Assembly: GCA_030532245.1 (NCBI GenBank)
Contig: JAUNLN010000008.1
Coordinates: 1 to 64,000, forward strand
From: Actinomycetaceae bacterium
GTDB taxonomy: Bacteria; Actinomycetota; Actinomycetes; Actinomycetales; Actinomycetaceae
Length of the DNA stretch: 64,000 bases
Reading direction: 5' to 3'
Both the position numbers and the translations under genes were made by a program. Positions within the stretch are counted from its first letter, which is position 1, and each line of letters begins with the position of its first letter. This document shows, piece by piece, positions 52,323 through 61,533 of this stretch. The notes beneath the pieces are model-generated. The model saw nothing but the letters and a program-made list of their open reading frames with translations. It had not been told where the DNA came from and made no database searches.

Positions 52323-53652
52323 CTTGTACAACGAACTCGACAATCAAGGTTTTAACGACGAATCGAGAAGACACCTAGTTCGCGAGCGCGCCGCACGAGC
52401 GCTACACCGCAGGGTGCACCCTGCGCGCAAGCGCCGCTCAGAGCTAGAAAACTCCACCGCGCACACGATTCACAACTACCCGCGCAAAGGTCTTCGCGGC
52501 GTACTAGCCGCCATTCTTGCCGTTCTACTGTTCGTTGGTGTTTCCGCAGGCCTGCTCCTCAACGACCTGCGAAACCGCGTAGCGGATGCCGGCGTTGACG
52601 TCGAACAGTTTATTCCCCAAGAAGAGGAACCACGCCCGCCAGTCGACAGCTACGACGGCCGCCCAGTAAACATTTTGATACTCGGCACCGACTCTCGCGT
52701 TGGGGCTGGTAACTCCCGATACGGAGCCGAAGAAGGCGACGAATCGATGCGCGCAGACGTCACGATCCTCGCCCACATCTCCGAAGACCGCACCCGCGTT
52801 CAACTCGTTTCGATACCTCGCGACACGATCGTTGAAATCCCCGAATGCGTGCTTAAAGACGGCTCCACCACCTACCCTCAGACCGGGCAGATCAACTGGG
52901 CAATGTCAATCGGTTCCGAATACACCGCTGAGAACCTCGACGCAGGCATTGGCTGCACTTGGCGCACCGTTGAAGAACTAACCGGCGTGACCATCGACGA
53001 GTTCGTGCTCTTCGACTTCGCCGGTTTTGAAGGCATCGTGAATGCACTCGGCGGCGTCGAAATGTGCTTTGAGGAAGACCTCTACGATGAGGCTGCTGAA
53101 CTCGACGTTGCGGCAGGATGCCAGACGTTGAACGGCCACGACGCGCTCGCCTACGCCCGCGCGCGTAAAGAGGTAGGTAACGGCTCCGACATCTCACGTA
53201 TCGGTCGCCAGCAGGAGCTCATGGGTCGCATCTTCCACACTGCGATGTCTCAAAACCTCCTAACCGACTTTCCGAAGATGTATTCGTTCGTGTCAGAGTC
53301 GCTGGCAACGATCAAGACCTCTTCGAACCTGGCGCGTGTAAACACGTCGATGGGCCTCGCCTACTCGCTCTCCGCACTACCAAGCGAAGGCCTACAGTTC
53401 ATCACGATGCCCCTAGCCGAAGCACCCTGGGATCCGTACCGCGTTATCCCAACGTGGCAGGCCGACCTGCTTTGGGAGTCGCTACGCACCGATTCAGACC
53501 TTCCACCCGACATCTGGATCACCGACTCTGAAGGCAACTTGATCCTCGTTGAAGAGCCCACCGAACCGGTCGAGTACATGACAGACGAGGAGGGGAACGT
53601 GCTATACGACGAGTTTGGTGAGCCGATCCCCGTGGAGGAGCCTGTGCAATGA
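52315..53652 (+). CDS. LytR-CpsA-Psr (LCP) family glycan ligase, copy 1
   Basis: A 445-residue membrane-bound phosphotransferase that attaches polymers to peptidoglycan. Short cytoplasmic N-terminus, one helix (about residues 62-84), then the LCP catalytic domain: ILGTDSRVG, ADVTILAHI, VSIPRDTIVEIP and SRIGRQQELM contain the polyprenyl-phosphate-binding Asp and Arg residues. The C-terminus is acidic. GTG at 52315 is chosen; it overlaps the DUF2304 stop by 8 bases. The gene ends inside the start of the second LCP gene (ATGA). It is suited to attach the glycan made by the preceding locus. Confidence 0.9.
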   Translation: MNDLYNELDNQGFNDESRRHLVRERAARALHRRVHPARKRRSELENSTAHTIHNYPRKGLRGVLAAILAVLLFVGVSAGLLLNDLRNRVADAGVDVEQFIPQEEEPRPPVDSYDGRPVNILILGTDSRVGAGNSRYGAEEGDESMRADVTILAHISEDRTRVQLVSIPRDTIVEIPECVLKDGSTTYPQTGQINWAMSIGSEYTAENLDAGIGCTWRTVEELTGVTIDEFVLFDFAGFEGIVNALGGVEMCFEEDLYDEAAELDVAAGCQTLNGHDALAYARARKEVGNGSDISRIGRQQELMGRIFHTAMSQNLLTDFPKMYSFVSESLATIKTSSNLARVNTSMGLAYSLSALPSEGLQFITMPLAEAPWDPYRVIPTWQADLLWESLRTDSDLPPDIWITDSEGNLILVEEPTEPVEYMTDEEGNVLYDEFGEPIPVEEPVQ

Positions 53653-55214
53653 GCGAGCCTCCTAAACGTATACCGCCAAGTATTCCGCCCAGTTCTGCAA
53701 GGAAACGGCCAGGAGCCGAAGGGGCCAGGCGAGTCGCGCGCCCAAGCCGTGAAGAACCCGGCACCCCAGTAGCAAAGCGTTCTCCTAAGCCTGCCCACGA
53801 GAACGGCGGCCGCGCTCGCGAAGCAACACCGCGTTCGGAGAATCCGCGCGTAACTAGGCGTTCCTACCGTGAACAGACCCCATCAACTAGGCAAGATTCT
53901 GCAAGGCAGCAGCGCAGCACTAGCGGAGCTAATGACGCTCGCCGCTCATTTGAAGCACCCCCGAGCTTCGCTCCGCAAGGTCGTGGCCGCGGGGCTTCCG
54001 AGCGCCCGGCGAGGCAGCGCACCTCCGAGCGCTCCTCCGCTCAATCAACGCGTGATGCGCGCAATCGTACGAATAGGCCGGTGGAGGGTCAAAGTGCAGG
54101 TCACAGGCAAACTCCTGCTTCGTACCAGCCAATGCGTGAGCGCGTGTCACAGCAGCAAACGCGCCGCGGGCCTCAAACGAGGCCCCAAGGCCGACGCCAA
54201 GTACCTACACAAACTGCAACGTCTAGGCAGCAGGTAGCGCCTCCCCCAGGCCAGCCGGATAGAGGGGTAGCAAGGAAGCGCCGCAAACGCCGGGGCCTCC
54301 CGATAGCCATCGCGGCGTTCCTGGTTCTTGCGATCGCTTGGCCGTTCATCCTGCTTAGCTGGGCGAGCGGCAAAATCGAACACGTCGACGCCCTAAGTGG
54401 CAGGCCCGATACGCCCGGCACAACCTACCTTCTAGCCGGCTCCGACTCTCGCGCGGGCACAGACATCTACGATGACACCGAGGGGCACCGCTCCGACACC
54501 ATCATGATGCTGCACCACGCGCCAAACGGATCCGCATACCTCATCTCGCTACCACGCGACTCCTGGGTGTACATTCCCGAATACGGTGAAGGCAAGATCA
54601 ACGCCTCCTACGCCTACGGTGGCGCTCCCCTACTCACGCAAACCGTCGAGGAACTAAGCGGCCTCACGATCGACCACTACGTTGAGGTCGGCATGAGCGG
54701 TGTTGTTGACGTCGTGGACGCTGTAGGCGGCGTCGAGCTGTGCCTCGACTACGACGTGAACGATGAGCGATCCGAACTCGTCTGGGACGCCGGCTGTCAC
54801 GTTGCGGACGGCACCACCGCGCTCGCGTTCGCACGCATGAGGTACGCAGACCCGAACGGCGACATTGGGCGCGCCGAGAGGCAACGTCAAGTAATCAGCG
54901 CGATCACGAAGACCGTGGCGAAGCCGGGTAACGCTCTTAATCCCGTTAAGCAGATGAAAATCTCTGCAGCGGGTGCCGAGTCAGTAACCGCAGACCACGA
55001 TACTTCGGCAACCGATCTGGCCTGGCTCGCATGGTACTTCCGCAAGGCAACCTCCGCGGGCAACACGGGCACTCCCCCGATCGCGAGCCTGAACCTCGAA
55101 ACCTACCAGGGTTCAGCGGTTCTACTCGATGAGGATTTGACGCCAGTTTTCTTCCAAAAACTCGCGAGCGGCACCCTCACTTCTGCAGATTTGAAGGCGA
55201 ACGACCTGCCCTAA
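53649..55214 (+). CDS. LytR-CpsA-Psr (LCP) family glycan ligase, copy 2, long disordered N-terminus
   Basis: A 521-residue LCP protein. The first ~210 residues are Arg/Ser/Pro/Gln-rich and lack hydrophobic stretches, i.e. a probable disordered cytoplasmic tail. A helix (about 217-240) follows, then the catalytic domain: LLAGSDSRAGTD, SDTIMMLHH, ISLPRDSWVYIPEYGEGKINASYAYGG and FARMRYADPNGDIGRAERQRQ, with the Arg and Asp residues of the family. Pairing of a short- and long-tail LCP protein suggests two substrates or two attachment sites. Overlaps LCP copy 1 by 4 bases. Confidence 0.9.
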   Translation: MSEPPKRIPPSIPPSSARKRPGAEGARRVARPSREEPGTPVAKRSPKPAHENGGRAREATPRSENPRVTRRSYREQTPSTRQDSARQQRSTSGANDARRSFEAPPSFAPQGRGRGASERPARQRTSERSSAQSTRDARNRTNRPVEGQSAGHRQTPASYQPMRERVSQQQTRRGPQTRPQGRRQVPTQTATSRQQVAPPPGQPDRGVARKRRKRRGLPIAIAAFLVLAIAWPFILLSWASGKIEHVDALSGRPDTPGTTYLLAGSDSRAGTDIYDDTEGHRSDTIMMLHHAPNGSAYLISLPRDSWVYIPEYGEGKINASYAYGGAPLLTQTVEELSGLTIDHYVEVGMSGVVDVVDAVGGVELCLDYDVNDERSELVWDAGCHVADGTTALAFARMRYADPNGDIGRAERQRQVISAITKTVAKPGNALNPVKQMKISAAGAESVTADHDTSATDLAWLAWYFRKATSAGNTGTPPIASLNLETYQGSAVLLDEDLTPVFFQKLASGTLTSADLKANDLP

Positions 55215-55253
55215 CTGCAGTCGAACAACCGCTAAACAGCGTCTATAAAAGAA

Positions 55254-55292
55254 CGTGGGCTACCCAGCGCGAAGCGCAACGGGTAGCCCACG
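55254..55292. terminator. Bidirectional terminator between LCP and galE
   Basis: CGTGGGCTACCC (55254-55265) is perfectly complementary to GGGTAGCCCACG (55281-55292). The minus strand continues TTCTTTTATAG, so it certainly suits galE; the + strand also places it just after the LCP operon. Confidence 0.9.
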
Positions 55293-55306
55293 AGCGTATT
55301 TAGGAG

Positions 55307-56320
55307 TTACTTAGCGAAGATCTCGTTGGCCTTCTCAACGTCGATCTTGCGCGGGCTGGCCTGCCATGCGCTCCACGCAGACTCAACGATCTCTTTAACA
55401 CCGAACTCTGCGTTCCAGCCAAGATCCTCGGTGATGCGCGTTGCGTTGCCGATCAACTGCGGCGGATCACCCGCACGGCGATCCTGCTCTTCAGCCACAA
55501 AGTTGATGCCAGAAACCTCACGGCATGCATCCACGATTTCACGCACCGAAGTGCCCTTGCCGGTGCCAACGTTGTAAACGTTGTGCTTCAGTTCAGCATC
55601 GGAAGCGAGCGCGTCGAGAGCAGAGACGTGGGCTCGAGCAAGATCCTTCACGTGAATGTAGTCGCGAATGCACGTGCCGTCCGGCGTCGGGTAGTCCGTG
55701 CCGAAGATTGCCGGCGCCTTGCCGCGAGCGAGGCGGTCGAAGATCATCGGAATGAGGTTTAGGGTGGCGGGGTCGCCGAGTTCATCCCAGCCGGAGCCAG
55801 CAACGTTGAAGTAGCGTAGGCCCGTCCAGCGAAGGCCCCACGCGCGAGCACAGTCTGCCATCATCCATTCGCCGATGAGTTTGGTTTCGCCGTAGGGGTT
55901 GATCGGGTGCTTCTCGATGTCTTCCTCAACAACCTCGACGGGCGGCATGCCGTATACGGCTGCGGAGGAGGAGAAGATCATCTGCTTCACGCCCGCCTCG
56001 TGCATGGCGAGGAGAACGTTCGCCATGCCACCAACGTTTTGCTGGTAGTACCATGCGGGGCGCATAACCGACTCGCCCACCTGCTTGCGGGCTGCGAAGT
56101 GGATGACGGCCGTTACGTCCTCATCCACCATCGTGTTTACCAAGTCGGATACGAAAGCCGTGTTTGCAACATCTAGTTCAATAAGCTTGGCATCGCCAAC
56201 ACGGTCGGGCGTGCCGTAAGAAAGGTCGTCTACGACAACAACTTTGTCGCCGCGTTCTTGAAGGAGTCGTACAACGTGAGCGCCAATGTATCCGGCGCCG
56301 CCAATAACCATAATGCTCAT
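55307..56320 (-). CDS. galE: UDP-glucose 4-epimerase
   Basis: A 337-residue extended short-chain dehydrogenase that interconverts UDP-glucose and UDP-galactose (and possibly the N-acetyl forms). GGAGYIGAH at 7-15, catalytic Tyr143 and Lys147 (YGETK) with the nearby Ser cluster SSSAAVYG, and RDYIHVKDLA are typical. It supplies a precursor for surface glycans. A leaderless-type promoter precedes it, so it does not depend on the purK-purE transcript despite a 25-base gap. Confidence 0.95.
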   Translation of the reverse strand: MSIMVIGGAGYIGAHVVRLLQERGDKVVVVDDLSYGTPDRVGDAKLIELDVANTAFVSDLVNTMVDEDVTAVIHFAARKQVGESVMRPAWYYQQNVGGMANVLLAMHEAGVKQMIFSSSAAVYGMPPVEVVEEDIEKHPINPYGETKLIGEWMMADCARAWGLRWTGLRYFNVAGSGWDELGDPATLNLIPMIFDRLARGKAPAIFGTDYPTPDGTCIRDYIHVKDLARAHVSALDALASDAELKHNVYNVGTGKGTSVREIVDACREVSGINFVAEEQDRRAGDPPQLIGNATRITEDLGWNAEFGVKEIVESAWSAWQASPRKIDVEKANEIFAK

Positions 56321-56326
56321 AGTTAT

Positions 56327-56332
56327 ATTTTA
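56327..56332 (-). promoter_or_regulatory. -10 element, leaderless galE
   Basis: TAAAAT on the minus strand, exactly 6 bases before the galE ATG; no Shine-Dalgarno in the gap. Confidence 0.5.
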
Positions 56333-56345
56333 GTTCCCTAACTGG

Positions 56346-56837
56346 TTAGTTTTGAACTTGCTGTAGGTTTACGTCTTTTTGTTCAGACTGGCGGCGCAGT
56401 TCGGCCTGGAACTCTTTCATCTTTTCAGACAGCTCTGGGTCGTGTGCCGCTAGCATGCGCACGGCGAGCAGGCCGGCGTTGCGCGCTCCCCCGATCGATA
56501 CGGTAGCTACAGGTACGCCCGCCGGCATTTGCACGATGGAAAGTAGCGAATCCATGCCGTCAAGGTACTTAAGCGGAACGGGTACACCGATCACGGGTAG
56601 CGTGGTCATAGATGCGAGCATGCCGGGAAGGTGTGCGGCGCCTCCTGCTCCAGCAATGATCACCTTCAGGCCGCGCCCCGCCGCCTCACGGCCGTATGCG
56701 AGCATGGCTTCGGGCGTGCGGTGAGCCGAGACTACGTGAGCCTCATACTCGACGCCGAAGTCTTTCATTACTGCGGCGGCCTCACTCATGACCTTCCAGT
56801 CTGAGTCTGACCCCATTACGATTCCAACCTGCGCCAT
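56346..56837 (-). CDS. purE: N5-carboxyaminoimidazole ribonucleotide mutase
   Basis: A 163-residue class I PurE that moves the carboxyl group from N5-CAIR to give CAIR in purine synthesis. GSDSDW near the start, SAHRTPE, the [12 protein letters not shown] loop and GVPV...[22 protein letters not shown] are the substrate-site motifs. ATG at 56837 has GAGG 6 bases upstream and begins 7 bases after purK; a frame extension to 56864 would overlap purK. Works with the upstream purK. Confidence 0.95.
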   Translation of the reverse strand: MAQVGIVMGSDSDWKVMSEAAAVMKDFGVEYEAHVVSAHRTPEAMLAYGREAAGRGLKVIIAGAGGAAHLPGMLASMTTLPVIGVPVPLKYLDGMDSLLSIVQMPAGVPVATVSIGGARNAGLLAVRMLAAHDPELSEKMKEFQAELRRQSEQKDVNLQQVQN

Positions 56838-56844
56838 TGCCGCC

Positions 56845-57966
56845 TCACTTTCCAAACAAAACATCTACAGCTGCGTTTGCCTGTTCACGCGCGGACTCCT
56901 CCGAGGTGGAGTGCACGGTCACGTGGCCAAGCTTTCGTCCGGGTCGCACGCTCTTGCCGTAGAGGTGAACGTGCACGCCGGGGAACTTTTCAAGAACCTC
57001 AGGTAGAGCCTCTGCGGCGTCGCTATAGTTCGAGCCGAGGAGGTTCTTCATCACCCACACGCCGGGGATGGGCGTGGTTTCGCCAAGAGGTAGGTCTAGC
57101 ACGGCGCGCAGGTGCTGCTCGAACTGGGAGGTGAGGGCGCCGTCGATCGTCCAGTGGCCCGTGTTGTGGGGACGCATCGCAAGCTCGTTTACCAGTAGCA
57201 CCGGCTCGTCCCCGTCGATCACGAACATTTCAACGGCGAGAACACCCGTCACGCCAAGCTCGCTAGCAATCAGCTCACCGACATCTTGCGCTCTCTTCGC
57301 AGTTTCCTCCGATAGCCCCGGTGCAGGAGCGATTACTTCGGAGCAAACGCCGTTTTCTTGGATCGACTGGGAGACCGGCCACTGCTTAATCTCGCCGGAA
57401 GGCCGCCTTGCAAGTAGCACTGCCAGCTCGCGGGTGAACGGGACCTTCTCTTCCAGAAGAACGGTTCCGCGCTCTAGCCAGTCATCTAGTTCGGCCTCAC
57501 CCTTCACCACACGAACGCCTTTGCCGTCGTAGCCGCCCGTAGGCGTTTTGGCGATGATCGGCCAACCAACCTCGTTGCCAAACTTCGCGACGTCCTCGCG
57601 TGACTCGGCGCCCGCCCACCTCGGCACCGGAGCACCGATCTCCTGGAGTTTTTGGCGCATAGAAAGCTTGTTTTGCGCATAAAGGAGGGCGCTTGCAGGA
57701 GGTTGGATAGAAACGCCGTCGCACTTGGCGAGGATCTCTTGGGGAATGTGTTCGTGCTCGAAAGTCAGCACGTCTGTCCCTTCGATAAGCGCCTGCATGT
57801 CGCTTAGGCTCTTCGGATCACCAACCGGAGCGTTCACGGTGACCTGCGCAGCGGAACCATCCGGCGCTTCGACCATTGTTTTGAGTGTAATTGCCAACTC
57901 TGTAGCTGGGGGTACCATCATCCTGGCAAGCTGACCGCCGCCAACAACCGCAACTGTTCGACTCAC
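56845..57966 (-). CDS. purK: N5-carboxyaminoimidazole ribonucleotide synthase
   Basis: A 373-residue ATP-grasp enzyme that carboxylates AIR with bicarbonate and [14 protein letters not shown] at the N-terminus, [14 protein letters not shown] in the ATP-grasp fold, [19 protein letters not shown], and [17 protein letters not shown] are diagnostic. GTG start. First of the two-gene purK-purE unit. The order matches that of many actinobacteria. Confidence 0.95.
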   Translation of the reverse strand: MSRTVAVVGGGQLARMMVPPATELAITLKTMVEAPDGSAAQVTVNAPVGDPKSLSDMQALIEGTDVLTFEHEHIPQEILAKCDGVSIQPPASALLYAQNKLSMRQKLQEIGAPVPRWAGAESREDVAKFGNEVGWPIIAKTPTGGYDGKGVRVVKGEAELDDWLERGTVLLEEKVPFTRELAVLLARRPSGEIKQWPVSQSIQENGVCSEVIAPAPGLSEETAKRAQDVGELIASELGVTGVLAVEMFVIDGDEPVLLVNELAMRPHNTGHWTIDGALTSQFEQHLRAVLDLPLGETTPIPGVWVMKNLLGSNYSDAAEALPEVLEKFPGVHVHLYGKSVRPGRKLGHVTVHSTSEESAREQANAAVDVLFGK

Positions 57967-58013
57967 AAATCCACCCTACCTTTATCGATTCAGCGCTCGC
58001 CAACCGTCTCAAA

Positions 58014-58046
58014 GACCGCGGGTAGGAGATGCGCCTACCCACGGTC
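58014..58046 (-). terminator. Terminator after the sensor kinase
   Basis: GACCGCGGGTAGG and CCTACCCACGGTC pair with one mismatch (G-A/C) around a 7-base loop. The minus strand continues TTTGAG. Lies 46 bases after the kinase stop and ahead of purK. Confidence 0.72.
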
Positions 58047-58092
58047 TTTCACACCTAGCCGCAAAGCGATTATGCTGCCGTCTCAGTGACTA

Positions 58093-59418
58093 CTAGAACC
58101 TGCGCCTGCGCCTGCCAACGGATACGAGGATTCCCTCCGGCATCACGACGTCAGGATCCAAGCTTGCAGGCATTGCCGGCAGCGAGATTGTGAAGATGGG
58201 CGGCTTATTTTGCGTGAGTTCCAAGCGCCCTCCCGTGCCTTTGATGAGGTCACGGGCAAGTGGCAAACCAATACCCGTAGAGCCGCGAGCGGAAACACCT
58301 TTTTCGAAAATCAGCTCCGTCATGTCTTCAGGCACGCCATTACCTTCATCGGAGACGTCGATCATTACGCCGCGAGACGAGGTTCCCTTTCGGCAAACCA
58401 CGCGGGTTGTTCCCTCCCCGTAGTGCAGCGAGTTCTCAATCAAGGTGGCAAGCACCTGTGACAGGACGGAAGAGGCCGCTAGCACGGGCTGCGCCGCCTC
58501 ATCCGTGAAGGTAAGCTCCCGACCCTCCGATTCGAACGCTTCCTCCCACTCCTCGCGCTGCTGGTTAAAGATTTCGAGCACGTGGATGGCCTCAGCGTTA
58601 CCGCCGCCGGTCTTGGTTGTCTTCAGCAGGTCGTTGATCACCTGCGTCAAGCGCTCCACCTGTTCAAGACTCACGCGTGCCTCGTTGCGAACCTCCTCAT
58701 TGTCGGAGAGCAGTTCGATCTCCTCAATGCGCATTGATAGTGCGGTGAGCGGGGTGCGTAGCTGATGCGAGGCATTTGAGGCGAACTGGCGCTCGGCTGC
58801 GAGGCGGCCCGCCATGCGTTCGCCCGTGCGCACGAGCTCTTCTTGAACTAGGTCGATCTCTTCGATTCCTGAGGGCTTCACGCGCGCACGAACCTGGCCC
58901 GAACCGATTTGTTCTGCCTGGGCAGCAAGGTAGATGAGGGGTGCTGATATGCGCCTTGAGCCGCGGAGCGCAAGCCAATAGCCCGCGGTTAGTGAGGCGA
59001 TAATGCCTGCAACTAGTGCGATTACGAGCCTGATCACCTTCCACAGGGTTGGCCATGCGGAGACTTCTGTGCGCAAGGTTGCGCCGGATGGGAGCACAAC
59101 CGCTGCCGTCATGCGCGGCGGCTCCACGTGTTCGCCTCGTTCGATGAGGCCTTCCTTCTCAGGGATGTTCACGCGAATGTATCCCGTGCTCAAGGGATCG
59201 TTGCCGAGCACCCATGATCTGAGGTTGTCGGTGGTGACCTCCTCGTTTGCTTGGATGCGGCGCTCAACCATGTTGCCGAGCACTTGAGTGCGCGACTCGA
59301 GGCTGAGCTGATCCGCCTGCCAAACGAGGATTCCACCTAGGATCACGGAGGGGATGCCTAAAATAAGGACCGCCACGGTCACAGCCGTGGCGATCATCTT
59401 AATTACGCGTGCGCGCAT
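58093..59418 (-). CDS. Sensor histidine kinase
   Basis: A 441-residue OmpR-system kinase with membrane helices near residues 10-34 and 125-150 around a ~90-residue external sensor. HAMP follows, then phospho-acceptor His218 in NASHQLRTPLTAL, and an ATPase domain with N box LIENSLHYGEG, G1 DEGNGVP and G2 STGIGLPLARDL. It starts 3 bases after the response-regulator gene, so the two form one unit. Signal unknown; it resembles actinobacterial envelope-stress kinases rather than MtrB. Confidence 0.9.
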   Translation of the reverse strand: MRARVIKMIATAVTVAVLILGIPSVILGGILVWQADQLSLESRTQVLGNMVERRIQANEEVTTDNLRSWVLGNDPLSTGYIRVNIPEKEGLIERGEHVEPPRMTAAVVLPSGATLRTEVSAWPTLWKVIRLVIALVAGIIASLTAGYWLALRGSRRISAPLIYLAAQAEQIGSGQVRARVKPSGIEEIDLVQEELVRTGERMAGRLAAERQFASNASHQLRTPLTALSMRIEEIELLSDNEEVRNEARVSLEQVERLTQVINDLLKTTKTGGGNAEAIHVLEIFNQQREEWEEAFESEGRELTFTDEAAQPVLAASSVLSQVLATLIENSLHYGEGTTRVVCRKGTSSRGVMIDVSDEGNGVPEDMTELIFEKGVSARGSTGIGLPLARDLIKGTGGRLELTQNKPPIFTISLPAMPASLDPDVVMPEGILVSVGRRRRRF

Positions 59419-59421
59419 GGG

Positions 59422-60102
59422 TTAGACCCGCTCTTTTTCGAACCTGAATCCCATACCGCGAACGGTGGTGATGTAGTGAGGAGCTGCCGCGTCGTCACCG
59501 AGCTTGCGGCGTAGCCAAGACACGTGCATGTCGAGCGTCTTGGTGGAGCCTGTCGGGTCGGAGCCCCAGACTTCACGCATGAGCATGTCGCGTTCAACTA
59601 CGTTGCCGGCTTCGCGGACGAGGACGCGGAGGAGGTCGAACTCCTTGGCGGTTAGCTGCAGCTCGCGATCGCGTACGAATGCGCGGTGTGCGCCTACGTC
59701 TACGCGCACGTCTTGAGCGCTTAGTTCACCGTCGGACTCGTCGGTGCCGGTGCGGCGAAGTAGCGCGCGAACGCGGGCGAGGAGTTCTGCCAAGCGGAAG
59801 GGCTTGGTCACGTAATCGTCGGCGCCAGCGTCGAGACCGACGACCATGTCGACTTCGTCTGCACGCGCCGTGAGGATAAGAATCGGAGTGGATAGACCTA
59901 GCTTGCGAACCTGACGAGCTACATCAAGGCCGTCGATATCTGGAAGTCCAAGGTCTAGAACGATGAGGTCGGCAGTGTCGACCTCGTTTAGAGCGCCTCG
60001 GCCAGTGCCGTGGGCCCTGACCTCGTAGCCCTCGCGGCCTAGCGCTCGGGTTAGCGGCTCTGCAATCGCAGGATCATCTTCAACTAAAAGAACTGTAGTC
60101 AC
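59422..60102 (-). CDS. OmpR-family response regulator
   Basis: A 226-residue receiver plus winged-helix regulator. Phosphorylation site Asp50 (LIVLDLGLPD), acidic pair Asp9/Asp10, Lys100 in VTKPF; DNA-binding C-terminus has LTAKEFDLLRVLV and LDMHVSWLRRKLGDD. The start is taken as GTG 60102, because a TACTAT hexamer lies exactly 6 bases upstream and would be inside the gene if the in-frame ATG at 60120 were used. Partner of the kinase that follows. Confidence 0.9.
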   Translation of the reverse strand: MTTVLLVEDDPAIAEPLTRALGREGYEVRAHGTGRGALNEVDTADLIVLDLGLPDIDGLDVARQVRKLGLSTPILILTARADEVDMVVGLDAGADDYVTKPFRLAELLARVRALLRRTGTDESDGELSAQDVRVDVGAHRAFVRDRELQLTAKEFDLLRVLVREAGNVVERDMLMREVWGSDPTGSTKTLDMHVSWLRRKLGDDAAAPHYITTVRGMGFRFEKERV

Positions 60103-60108
60103 ATTGCC

Positions 60109-60114
60109 ATAGTA
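60109..60114 (-). promoter_or_regulatory. -10 element, leaderless response regulator
   Basis: TACTAT on the minus strand followed by 6 bases and the GTG at 60102; no ribosome binding site. Confidence 0.55.
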
Positions 60115-60262
60115 AGCCATATATCGGCATTGCACATTTCTTTTATAAGTAAAATGTATTGCGACATCGAGACACTTTTTACCTAAAAACGCTCGAGGTC
60201 GAGACATTTCCGCGTTAAGACGGGATTCTAAGAGAGGGTTTTGCCGTCTTTTGATGAAAAAT

Positions 60263-61324
60263 CTAAATATCGTCGATCGGCGGGTGTTCACTTGGTGGAC
60301 GTTCCACCACGCTCACCTGGAATGGGACTACGCGGCCCACGCCTCGCAGGTCGGCTTCCTTCGCTGCGGAGACGCGATACCAGGGGCCTGCTTCTCCGCG
60401 CACGATGTGCCCTGCGGTTTCACCGTCGGTGATGATCTGACCTACGGGGGCTACGTCGACGAGTCGGGATGCAAGATTTACGGGTGGGCCGAACACGTCG
60501 CCGGAGCGGGAGAATACGGAGCCCTGTACAACGGATGCGCGTACGGGGAGCATGCCGCGCATGTTGTTGAGTTTGTCCATGAGTTGTGTGACGACGCGTA
60601 GGCCGGTTGGGAGGTCGTCGGCGATGTAGAAGACGGCGTCGCCGATCATTTTGACTACGCGGCCTCCTGCGGAGGGGATGACGACGCGGCAGACGGTTTC
60701 GAACTGGTCGATGAGTGCGACGAGGTCTTGTTCGGGGAGGCTGACGGAGGAGGAGGTGTAAGACACCATGTCGACGAATCCGAGCGTGCGGATGAGGGGG
60801 AAGCTGTTGCTTTCGCGTTCAAGGCCGCGGTGGGATACTTCTTGGTCGACGCGCGAGATGATGGATTCGAGTTGGCGTTTCCAGGAGTAGATGAGTTCTT
60901 CTTCTAGGAATGGGAGGAACTCGCGGAATTTGTCGAGGGTGACGAGGCGCGCGGACGTGTCGTCGAGCGTGTACCTGCGTGCAACGTCGTCGACGAGGGC
61001 TTCCATCTGCCACAGGACGAGGCGGTCGGTGATGTGCGCTTGTGCGCGTACTAGGGAGAGGCCGGTTTGCAGGTCGATGCGGCCGGAGTCGATTAGGTCG
61101 GACCACCGCTGGTAGGCCTTTAGGTCTTGGGTTGTGAATACTACTTGACCTTCGACAGCGGGAGAGAACCCCATCGCCACCCAGTAGGAGTTTACGCGGG
61201 TTACGGGGGTTTCGGTTCTTGCTGCAACGTCTGCGGCGCTTAGTGTTGGTTCTCCGCCTAGTAGGATTTTCCGGTAGGAACCTGCCGTTGACGCTGGCTG
61301 CTTTGAGTCAAAGGTGTCCTGCAT
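60263..61324 (-). CDS. Class III adenylate/guanylate cyclase, Rv1264-like with regulatory domain
   Basis: A 353-residue nucleotide cyclase. Residues about 18-160 match the helical autoinhibitory (pH-sensing) domain of mycobacterial Rv1264: LLGGEPTLSAADVAARTETPVTRVNSYW...SLVRAQAHITDRLVLWQMEALV. Residues about 178-330 are the catalytic domain with a complete set: metal Asp185 and Asp229, adenine-selecting Lys225 and Asp276, and transition-state Asn283 and Arg287 (the last three spaced as in Rv1264). Homodimeric cAMP synthesis is therefore expected. ATG 61324 has GGGGGAG 3-4 bases upstream; a longer in-frame start is less likely. Divergent from tmRNA. Confidence 0.9.
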   Translation of the reverse strand: MQDTFDSKQPASTAGSYRKILLGGEPTLSAADVAARTETPVTRVNSYWVAMGFSPAVEGQVVFTTQDLKAYQRWSDLIDSGRIDLQTGLSLVRAQAHITDRLVLWQMEALVDDVARRYTLDDTSARLVTLDKFREFLPFLEEELIYSWKRQLESIISRVDQEVSHRGLERESNSFPLIRTLGFVDMVSYTSSSVSLPEQDLVALIDQFETVCRVVIPSAGGRVVKMIGDAVFYIADDLPTGLRVVTQLMDKLNNMRGMLPVRASVVQGSVFSRSGDVFGPPVNLASRLVDVAPVGQIITDGETAGHIVRGEAGPWYRVSAAKEADLRGVGRVVPFQVSVVERPPSEHPPIDDI

Positions 61325-61420
61325 CACTCCCCCACTTAACCACTTGTAACGGTTTTGCGCCAACCTTTGAGGTTCGCGCACCATGTCTTCTTAACAAATG
61401 GTGAACAATTAGTCGAACCA

Positions 61421-61450
61421 TTGATGTTTTTACCGTTGAAGTTATATACT
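61421..61450 (+). promoter_or_regulatory. Promoter of tmRNA
   Basis: TTGATG (61421-61426) and TATACT (61445-61450) are separated by 18 bases, close to consensus. The tmRNA 5' end is about 80 bases downstream, so the leader would be removed by RNase P. Confidence 0.65.
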
Positions 61451-61533
61451 TGAAGGTCCGCAGAACTCCGCGTTCTGACCTGCTTGTTTCGGGCGGGCGG
61501 GTTTGTTGGGTTTTGTGGGTTGAAAATTTGATA

